Assembly (NCBI GenBank): GCA_026996635.1
Contig: JALWKH010000165.1
Location: forward strand, 1-5,088
DNA length: 5,088 bases
DNA from: Bacteroidales bacterium
Lineage (GTDB): Bacteria; Bacteroidota; Bacteroidia; Bacteroidales; JALTDM01
Direction: 5' to 3'
The notes under the pieces were generated by a model. The model was not told the origin of the DNA. It searched no databases and was given only the letters and a program-made list of their open reading frames with translations. This document shows positions 1 to 5,088 of this stretch, piece by piece (positions within the stretch are counted from its first letter, which is position 1; the number at the start of each line of letters is the position of its first letter). A program made the position numbers and the translations under genes.

Positions 1-1
1 A

Positions 2-124
2 TCATCCGAAAAAGAATATAAAGTCATAAACATAGGTAATTTGCCAAGTGCAGTTTATTTGGTAACTCTTACAAATTTATCTGACGGTCAAGTTAAAACA
101 AAAAAGATTGTGATTGGAAAGTAA
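2..124 (+). CDS. C-terminal end of a T9SS-secreted protein (type A sorting domain), 5' end outside window
   Basis: An open frame runs from the left edge to a TAA at 122-124 and gives 40 residues, ending VKTKKIVIGK. The pattern matches the end of the Por_Secre_tail / type A T9SS C-terminal domain: a Leu-Pro-Ser-x-x-Tyr turn and strand (LPSAVYLVTL), a short Asp-Gly hairpin, then a basic KKIVI strand at the very C-terminus. In this family the tail directs a periplasmic protein through the T9SS outer-membrane translocon and is normally removed by the PorU sortase. One departure from consensus is Ala where Gly is usual before V-Y. The catalytic or structural part lies upstream, so the function of the protein is unknown. 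The last 11 bases overlap the start of the next gene, which implies one transcript. The frame has no internal start requirement because it is open at the left edge. Confidence 0.85.
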   Translation, partial: SSEKEYKVINIGNLPSAVYLVTLTNLSDGQVKTKKIVIGK

Positions 125-197
125 TTTTCTAAAAAAAATATTGTTAAGAATAACAATTTTAATGCTGGGAATATCAATCCCGGCATTTGTTTTTTCC
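114..197 (+). other. TTG start and Sec signal peptide (residues 1-28) of the C25 peptidase
   Basis: TTG at 114 immediately follows an in-frame TGA (111-113), so the frame cannot begin earlier. From this start the peptide has a basic n-region (Lys7, Lys8, Arg12), a hydrophobic core (residues 13-27) and a signal peptidase I site Val26-Phe27-Ser28 before Gln29. Cleavage leaving Gln at +1 agrees with the 'Q-rule' described for Bacteroidetes, where the new N-terminal Gln becomes pyroglutamate. Other in-frame starts are TTG 141, which leaves a 20-residue signal with one Arg, and ATG 162, which loses the basic region altogether. TTG 114 therefore gives the best signal, with TTG 141 as the fallback. 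The upstream bases 91-106 are A-rich with no Shine-Dalgarno motif, which is normal for Bacteroidota. Confidence 0.7.
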
Positions 198-3100
198 CAG
201 TTTGCCGACAATTGGGTCAATTACAATCTACAATATTTTAAATTTAAAGTACATTCCAAAGGGATTTATCGCATATACAAGCAAGACTTACTAAACGGTG
301 GTGTTCCGATAGGAAGTATCAATCCCAAAAATATTCAAATTTTCAGAAATGGTAAAGAAATACCTATTTATATAAAAGGTGAAGACGACTACATATTTAA
401 CGATAACGATTACATAGAATTTTATGCATATCCAAACGACGGGACTTTGGACACTTCACTATACGAAACGGCAAACCAACAAGCAAATCCTTATGTGAGC
501 CTTATAAACGATACGGCAACTTATTTTCTCACCTGGAAAGATGATGCTACTCCAAAACTCCGTTATACGGTAATAAACGATTCCACAGAATACACAATTA
601 CCGATAAATGTTATCAAACAGTTTTACAAAATTACAACTCATCTTATTATCTGGGGCAAAGTGCTCCGACATACACGGCAGGTGAAGGTTGGTTTGACAA
701 TACAACATTTTACAATAACCACGATGTGGTCAAAACTATTTCCACTCCTCAAGCCGTTTCGTCATCTAATGCAACGATTGAATTATGTTTTGTAGGCACT
801 CCGGCTTCGGCAGTAGAATCAAATGTTTTTCACCAGGCTATTATTTATATGAATGGAAATACTGTAGTTGACACAACCTTTTCGGGCTTTAATTTTATCC
901 GTAAAAATTTTAATGCTTCGGTTTCTTCATCTAATCAATTTACCTTTACTGCAAATTATATCTCCTCATACATTGACCGCCAAGCTGTTTCTTACATCAA
1001 AATTGATTACCTGCGAATTGCTTCTTTTGATGATGCATCAACGGCAAATATTTATTTAACTCCCTCTACAGCAAACAGAACCCTACAAATATCAAATTTC
1101 AACGGCGGAGATTCACCAATAGTTCTAGATTACAAAAACGGATATAAAATTATCCCCGTAAAAACTTCCACAAACACCTATAATATCAATATCCCACCTG
1201 CAACCAATAACAATACACTCTTTATCGCCAATGAAGATCAAATAAAAGAAGTTACCAACATTGAACCTGCCGAAATGACAAATTATTTCACTAACAAAAA
1301 TTACGACTTAATAATAATCACAAACAAACTTCTTAAAACAAGTGCCGAAGAATATGCAAACTACCGCACTCAGCAAGGATATTTTACCCTAATTGCATAC
1401 ATCGAGGATTTATACAACGAATTTTCGTATGGTATTGAAAAAAATCCCCTTGCCATAAAAAACTTTCTTCGAAAAGTTTACTACACATACGACTCGTTGC
1501 CAGATGCCGTCTTTTTAATCGGGAAAGGTATCCACAACAGGTACTCTAAATCAAATTCTACTCTCTATTCTCAGAATCTGGTTCCGACCTGGGGAGACCC
1601 GTCTTCAGACAATATAATGGCTGCACGGCTCGATACTTTATATCAAGGATTGGAACCACAAATACCTATCGGCAGACTATCGGCAACAAATAATCAGGAA
1701 ATATCGGACTATTTGCAAAAAGTAAAAGAATACGAAACCGCACCCAAAGAAGAATGGATGAAACACATATTGCACCTCGGCGGTGGTTCTAACCAACAAC
1801 AACAAACACTTTTTGAAAGTTATTTGCACGATTATGAAAATATAATCGAAGATACGCTATTTGGCGGATATGTTTATACTTTTATAAAAAACTCGTCTCA
1901 ACCAATCTCACAAGCATCAAGTGACTCAATTAGAAATATTATAGATTCGGGTATCACTTTGCTTACATTCTTCGGTCACGGTTCTTCCAGCGGATTTGAC
2001 CAAAACATAGATTATCCTCAAAACTACAATAACACAAGCAAATATCCCGCTATTATCTCAAACTCTTGCCTAACCGGAGACATACATCTTCCCCCTCCAC
2101 AAAAAATAAGTGAACAGTGGGTATTCGCTCCAGAAAAAGGTTCAATAGCATTTATTGCAAGTGCCGATTTAGGTTATACTTCTATGCTACACCTGATAAC
2201 TACAGAACTTTACAAGCAAATTTCATATTTTAACTACGGAAAACCTCTCGGTAAACAAATCCAAGAAGCCATTAAAAATTTCTCTTACAGTTATACTGAC
2301 AATCCTTATTATGTAAAAATGGCTTATGACTTTACCCTGCTCGGCGACCCGCTCCTCAAACTTAACTACAGCAACAAGCCCGACTTTTTAATTCACTCTT
2401 ATGACATTAAATTTACACCGTCTGTAATCACCTCTGCCACAGACTCTTTTCAAGTTACATTTAGCGTAACTAATATCGGTAAAGCCACAACAGACACATT
2501 CTTGACCGGTATAAACAGAACAATAGGAAATTACCAGTGGACAGGATTTGTAACACACAATGGATGTCTTTACAAAGATACCGTAACACTAACTCTACCT
2601 TCTGTTCCGATGAATAACTCGGGAATGAATAGTATATGTTTCTATGCAGACCAAATCGACCAAATAAGCGAATTTGACGAAACAAACAACGAAACTTGCA
2701 TCGATTTTATGGTAAGCAGCGATTTGGTATTCCCTGTTTATCCCTACGAATATGCAATTTATCCTTATGACACCCTCACCTTAAAAGCAAGTACAGGCAA
2801 CCCGTTAAATTTTTCGGGACAAGTTATTTTTCAGATTGACACAAACGATTATTTCACCAGCCCGTTTATGCAGCAGCAAGTAGTAAACATATCACCCGGC
2901 GGCGTGGTAAAATGGCATTTGCCTTTTACACTTCAAGACAGCACGGTTTACTATTGGCGTGTATCAAAATTAAATACAAACAATTGGATAGGTTCTTCAT
3001 TTATATACATACCGGGAAAAACCGGATGGTCTCAAGCACACTTTTATCAATTTTCAAAGGATGATTATACATTCATTTCATTCAACAGGTCAAACAGGGA

Positions 3101-5012
3101 TTTTGAATACATACAAACACCGGTTCAACTTTTTTGTAGAAATATAGGTAACGCAGGTTCGGCATCTTTTTATGATATAAAATATTTTATGGGCGATAAT
3201 GGTGATTATTCTTGTTGCGGTGCTGCCGATGCAATAATGGTTGCCGTTTTTGACTCGACATTCCTAACTCCTTGGGAATCGAATCGAGGAGAGTTCGGAC
3301 ACCGGAATTATCCGAAATGTCCTTCCAGGAGCAGAAATGACCTCTATTTCGTATTTTCCACAGATAGCTCTTCATTGGTAAAAATGGCAAACTTCATTCA
3401 CGACAGCGTTCCCGACAATGACTACATATTGTTATACTCTTGGCGGAACGGTCACTTTGAAAACTGGCCTGAAACAGCTTATCAAAAATTAGAAGATCTC
3501 GGTGCATCAAACATCAGATTCATACCTGACAATTATCCGTACATTTTTTTCACAAAAAAAGGAACGCCTTCAAGCTCAATTTCCGTAACAGGGAACTCTC
3601 CTACAGACACTATAACATTAACCCACAATATTCTTACAAACTTTTATTACGGCAAAATAAAATCACCGCTAATAGGTCCCGTTCAAAACCTATACTCCGT
3701 ACATTGGCATTATAAACAAAAAGAAATAAATTCGGACAGTACGGTGTTTAAATTCTTATCTGAACCGCAGGACACCATTATCTTATCACAAACCAACAAC
3801 AATCTTGATACAACATTATTACAAACAGTATCGAATTATTACAAATTTTCAATGTTCACAAAGGACTCTTCATATAAAACACCTTCACAACCTATAAGAT
3901 GGCAACTTATTTTTGATGAAATTCCCGAAACGGCTATAAATCCCACAAAAGGATTTTATTTCCCACGGGATAGCGTACAACAAGGAGATTCAATTACATT
4001 TTCCATAGCTACCGAAAACATTAGCCACAAGGATATGGACAGCCTTGTAGTAAGGTATTATCTAATAGATGAAAACAACTTCACCTCAATTCTTGCTACC
4101 AAAAAGTTAAGACCTCATCCTGCAGGGGATGTGTTAAGTGATACCATAACATTTTCCACTAAAAATTTACTGGGGCAATATTTTTTACGGGTAGAATTTA
4201 ATCCTATCAATGAAAACACAGGAGATTATTATCAATTGGAACAATATCATTTCAACAATATTGCCGAAGTTAGATTCACGGTTTCTCCCGATAATGCAAA
4301 CCCTATACTCGATGTAACATTTGACGGCAGGCATATTATGAATTACGAATCAGTTGCCAAACAGCCTGTTATTAAAATCTCACTCCGTGACGAAAACAAT
4401 TATTTTTTATTAGATGACACTTCTGCCTTTGAAATTTATCTTTCCGAAATAAAACCGGATTCAACAATCACACATAGGATTTTTTTCAACAATAGTTATC
4501 CTATCGAATTTTATCCTGCCACATCACTGTCAGACAACTATTGTTATGCTATTTTCCAACCCGAATTATCTAGTGGCACATACAAACTTTCAGTTCAAGG
4601 AATTGACAAATCTGGCAATTTATCGGGTGAAAATTACTACGAAGTTTATTTTGTAGTGGATTCCTTACTTTCAATAGAACACTTTTATACTTTCCCTAAC
4701 CCGTTCAGAAATAAAACATATTTCGCTTTTACCATAAAGAATCATTTACCCGACGAATTTTATATAGACATCTACAATTTGCAAGGCAAATTTATTAAAA
4801 GACTAAACCTTTTGAATGAGAAAATTTATGTAGGATACAACATAACCAATATTTATTGGGACTGTACAGACAATTTTAACAACCAAGTTCCGCAAGGAAT
4901 ATATATTTACAAAGTCACAGCTTCATATAAAGGAATTCCGGTTCAAATCAAAGTGAGCACTAAAAGCAATTCTACTCTAAACGGTTTCGGAAAAATTATT
5001 TATTTAAAATAA
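114..5012 (+). CDS. Gingipain-like C25 family cysteine peptidase, putative T9SS sortase of PorU2 type
   Basis: The 1632-residue protein is predicted to be exported and cell-surface or outer-membrane associated. Seen in order: signal peptide 1-28; PorU-like beta domain about 33-145 (FKVHSKGIYRIYKQDLL, then NPYVSLINDTATYFLTW); a second beta region to about 390; C25 peptidase about 397-750 with GHG (His622) and NSC (Cys652); CARDB-like Ig about 756-868 (FDETNNET); FnIII-like about 874-970 (YYWRV); FAM3/GG-like about 1025-1155; second CARDB-like about 1272-1392; a family-specific segment from 1396 (NPILDVTFDGRHI); FlgD-like Ig tail 1528-1632. C25 proteins of this architecture are known as PorU (sortase, shorter) and PorU2 (about 1600 residues); length, NPILDVTFDG and tail favour PorU2. 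By family knowledge it would be a cysteine endopeptidase or transpeptidase acting on T9SS cargo tails; this is inference. It could instead be a secreted gingipain-like protease. It is intact, without frameshift, and overlaps the upstream cargo gene. Confidence 0.93.
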   Translation: MESNFLKKILLRITILMLGISIPAFVFSQFADNWVNYNLQYFKFKVHSKGIYRIYKQDLLNGGVPIGSINPKNIQIFRNGKEIPIYIKGEDDYIFNDNDYIEFYAYPNDGTLDTSLYETANQQANPYVSLINDTATYFLTWKDDATPKLRYTVINDSTEYTITDKCYQTVLQNYNSSYYLGQSAPTYTAGEGWFDNTTFYNNHDVVKTISTPQAVSSSNATIELCFVGTPASAVESNVFHQAIIYMNGNTVVDTTFSGFNFIRKNFNASVSSSNQFTFTANYISSYIDRQAVSYIKIDYLRIASFDDASTANIYLTPSTANRTLQISNFNGGDSPIVLDYKNGYKIIPVKTSTNTYNINIPPATNNNTLFIANEDQIKEVTNIEPAEMTNYFTNKNYDLIIITNKLLKTSAEEYANYRTQQGYFTLIAYIEDLYNEFSYGIEKNPLAIKNFLRKVYYTYDSLPDAVFLIGKGIHNRYSKSNSTLYSQNLVPTWGDPSSDNIMAARLDTLYQGLEPQIPIGRLSATNNQEISDYLQKVKEYETAPKEEWMKHILHLGGGSNQQQQTLFESYLHDYENIIEDTLFGGYVYTFIKNSSQPISQASSDSIRNIIDSGITLLTFFGHGSSSGFDQNIDYPQNYNNTSKYPAIISNSCLTGDIHLPPPQKISEQWVFAPEKGSIAFIASADLGYTSMLHLITTELYKQISYFNYGKPLGKQIQEAIKNFSYSYTDNPYYVKMAYDFTLLGDPLLKLNYSNKPDFLIHSYDIKFTPSVITSATDSFQVTFSVTNIGKATTDTFLTGINRTIGNYQWTGFVTHNGCLYKDTVTLTLPSVPMNNSGMNSICFYADQIDQISEFDETNNETCIDFMVSSDLVFPVYPYEYAIYPYDTLTLKASTGNPLNFSGQVIFQIDTNDYFTSPFMQQQVVNISPGGVVKWHLPFTLQDSTVYYWRVSKLNTNNWIGSSFIYIPGKTGWSQAHFYQFSKDDYTFISFNRSNRDFEYIQTPVQLFCRNIGNAGSASFYDIKYFMGDNGDYSCCGAADAIMVAVFDSTFLTPWESNRGEFGHRNYPKCPSRSRNDLYFVFSTDSSSLVKMANFIHDSVPDNDYILLYSWRNGHFENWPETAYQKLEDLGASNIRFIPDNYPYIFFTKKGTPSSSISVTGNSPTDTITLTHNILTNFYYGKIKSPLIGPVQNLYSVHWHYKQKEINSDSTVFKFLSEPQDTIILSQTNNNLDTTLLQTVSNYYKFSMFTKDSSYKTPSQPIRWQLIFDEIPETAINPTKGFYFPRDSVQQGDSITFSIATENISHKDMDSLVVRYYLIDENNFTSILATKKLRPHPAGDVLSDTITFSTKNLLGQYFLRVEFNPINENTGDYYQLEQYHFNNIAEVRFTVSPDNANPILDVTFDGRHIMNYESVAKQPVIKISLRDENNYFLLDDTSAFEIYLSEIKPDSTITHRIFFNNSYPIEFYPATSLSDNYCYAIFQPELSSGTYKLSVQGIDKSGNLSGENYYEVYFVVDSLLSIEHFYTFPNPFRNKTYFAFTIKNHLPDEFYIDIYNLQGKFIKRLNLLNEKIYVGYNITNIYWDCTDNFNNQVPQGIYIYKVTASYKGIPVQIKVSTKSNSTLNGFGKIIYLK
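1302..2360 (+). other. Peptidase C25 (gingipain-type) catalytic domain, residues about 397-749
   Basis: The domain opens with the first Rossmann-like strand YDLIIITN (397-404), followed by an AEEYANYRTQQGY helix that is typical of C25. Next come a second strand ending FLIGKG (467-472), the SDN turn (498-500), and the IPIGRLSATNNQE segment (517-529), which corresponds to the conserved 'D..iGR.p..n..E' stretch leading into a helix with KVKEYE. The catalytic pair sits on two adjacent strands: FFGHGSS with His622 (codon 1977-1979) and ISNSCLTG with Cys652 (codon 2067-2069). The 30-residue spacing is like that of gingipains. The domain closes with LLGDPLLKL (742-750), which matches the usual C25 ending. 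Both catalytic residues are present, so the enzyme is predicted to be active. The equivalent of the gingipain acidic catalytic residue could not be assigned by eye. Confidence 0.92.
3186..3578 (+). other. FAM3/ILEI (GG)-like domain inside the C25 protein, residues about 1025-1155
   Basis: This segment has the order of strands expected for the GG / interleukin-like EMT inducer fold. It contains a hydrophobic strand AIMVAVFDS (1040-1048) followed by Thr-Pro, then a Phe/Tyr-rich turn and a helix SSSLVKMANFIHD. A strand NDYILLYSW follows, then a helix AYQKLEDLGASN, then IRFIPDNYPYIFFTKKG ending at Gly1150. In FAM3-family domains the corresponding pieces are 'GINVVVxD', 'FDTY', 'ixxipdGxiVlv', 'LxxLGS' and 'fvGxKG'. 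Three cysteines (1034, 1035, 1069) lie in or just before it. In animals the fold occurs in secreted cytokine-like and glycan-processing proteins; its role in bacterial surface proteins is not established. The assignment is by pattern only and could be wrong. Confidence 0.55.
4683..5009 (+). other. FlgD-like Ig C-terminal tail of the C25 protein, residues about 1524-1632
   Basis: The segment starts FYTFPNPFRNKTYFAFTI and continues with IDIYNLQGKFIKRL, YWDCTDNFNNQVPQGIY and IYKVTASYKG, then a 26-residue basic end finishing GFGKIIYLK. This follows the FlgD_ig pattern: FPNPF, strand, IYNxxGxxVKxL, WDGxDxxGxxVPxGIYxYK. Such tails occur at the C-termini of many T9SS-exported proteins, so this one may act as the export or anchoring module. 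It differs from the short KTKKIVIGK ending of the neighbouring upstream gene. Canonical PorU keeps its own C-terminal domain; whether this protein does cannot be told from sequence. Confidence 0.75.
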
Positions 5013-5017
5013 TATAG

Positions 5018-5045
5018 TTTGGACAACTAATTTTTATTAAATTTG
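5018..5045 (+). promoter_or_regulatory. Probable Bacteroidota-type promoter for the right-edge gene
   Basis: TAAATTTG at 5038-5045 is an exact match to the TAnnTTTG -7 element used by the Bacteroidota primary sigma factor. TTTG at 5018-5021 is a candidate -33 element. The 16-base gap between them is slightly shorter than the usual range of about 17-23, so the -33 call is weaker than the -7 call. Transcription would start near 5050-5053 and give an A-rich leader of about 20 bases before the ATG at 5073. The region is AT-rich, so a chance match is possible. Confidence 0.5.
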
Positions 5046-5051
5046 TCTAAA
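5018..5051. repeat. Imperfect inverted repeat in the intergenic gap
   Basis: The arms TTTGGACAA (5018-5026) and TTGTCTAAA (5043-5051) pair over 9 bases with one G-T wobble (5021/5048). Inside them, TAAT (5028-5031) and ATTA (5036-5039) can pair around a TTTT loop, leaving C5027 opposite AAT (5040-5042). No T-run follows on either strand, so it does not look like an intrinsic terminator. It overlaps both promoter elements and could be an operator, or a leader or read-through hairpin. Confidence 0.4.
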
Positions 5052-5072
5052 AAGTAAAAAAAAAACAAACTC

Positions 5073-5088
5073 ATGAAAAAGCTTATAT
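5073..5088 (+). CDS. Start of a further gene, probably an exported protein; 3' end outside window
   Basis: ATG at 5073 opens a frame reading MKKLI before the window ends. Met-Lys-Lys followed by hydrophobic residues is the usual start of a Sec signal peptide or membrane protein. The start is preceded by an A-rich leader (5049-5069) and lies about 27 bases after a TAnnTTTG element, the typical setting of a translation start in Bacteroidota, where Shine-Dalgarno sequences are usually absent. It lies 60 bases after the stop of the C25 gene on the same strand. Five codons are not enough to assign a product. Confidence 0.55.

Noticed and set aside
162..164. ATG 162 as the start codon of the large gene
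   Set aside because: It would leave only 12 residues before the cleavage site and no positive charge, so the signal peptide would be defective.
868..1059. A 63-codon open frame on the + strand inside the large gene
   Set aside because: It lies wholly within the C25 gene in another frame, has no recognisable domain, and its composition is what a shifted reading of an AT-rich gene gives.
1792..1806. CAA/AAC-rich run coding for consecutive Gln residues
   Set aside because: It has only about four Gln codons in the middle of a normal C25 domain, so it is too short to be a meaningful repeat.
2470..2685. A 71-codon open frame on the - strand
   Set aside because: It is antisense to the CARDB-like region of the intact gene, and there is no promoter, leader or recognisable protein pattern.
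3187..3390. A 67-codon open frame on the - strand
   Set aside because: It is antisense to the FAM3/GG-like region, with no supporting start context and no family resemblance.
5018..5060. Hairpin as an intrinsic terminator of the C25 gene
   Set aside because: On the + strand the stem is followed by an A-rich stretch, not a T-run. On the - strand no T-run follows it either.

Overview
The window is AT-rich and densely coded on the + strand. It looks like a chromosomal segment from a member of the Bacteroidota. Three signs support this: a type IX secretion system (T9SS) C-terminal sorting signal, a very large gingipain-like (peptidase family C25) protein of the PorU/PorU2 sortase type, and a TAnnTTTG promoter element with an A-rich leader and no Shine-Dalgarno sequence. 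No RNA gene, insertion sequence, CRISPR array or long repeat was seen, and there is no gene-free stretch longer than about 60 bases.

Layout. Bases 2-124 hold the last 40 codons of a secreted protein ending in a T9SS type A sorting tail. An 11-base overlap leads into one giant gene (114-5012, 1632 codons, TTG start). Its product reads in order: signal peptide; PorU-like N-terminal beta domains; C25 peptidase domain with His622 and Cys652; CARDB-like Ig domain; fibronectin-III-like domain; a domain resembling the FAM3/ILEI (GG) fold; a second CARDB-like domain; a family-specific beta domain; and a FlgD-like Ig tail. A 60-base intergenic gap (5013-5072) carries a probable promoter overlapped by an imperfect inverted repeat. 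The start of another probably exported protein (MKKLI...) runs off the right edge.

How they fit together. In T9SS, cargo crosses the outer membrane, and the C25 sortase PorU removes the C-terminal signal and attaches the protein to A-LPS. Here a gene with such a signal overlaps a gene for a PorU-related peptidase, so the two are probably co-transcribed and may be functionally linked. The large protein is longer than canonical PorU (roughly 1100-1300 residues) and fits the longer paralogue annotated as 'putative T9SS sortase PorU2'. Its actual substrate cannot be read from sequence. The most unusual element is the FAM3/GG-like domain inside a sortase-like peptidase.
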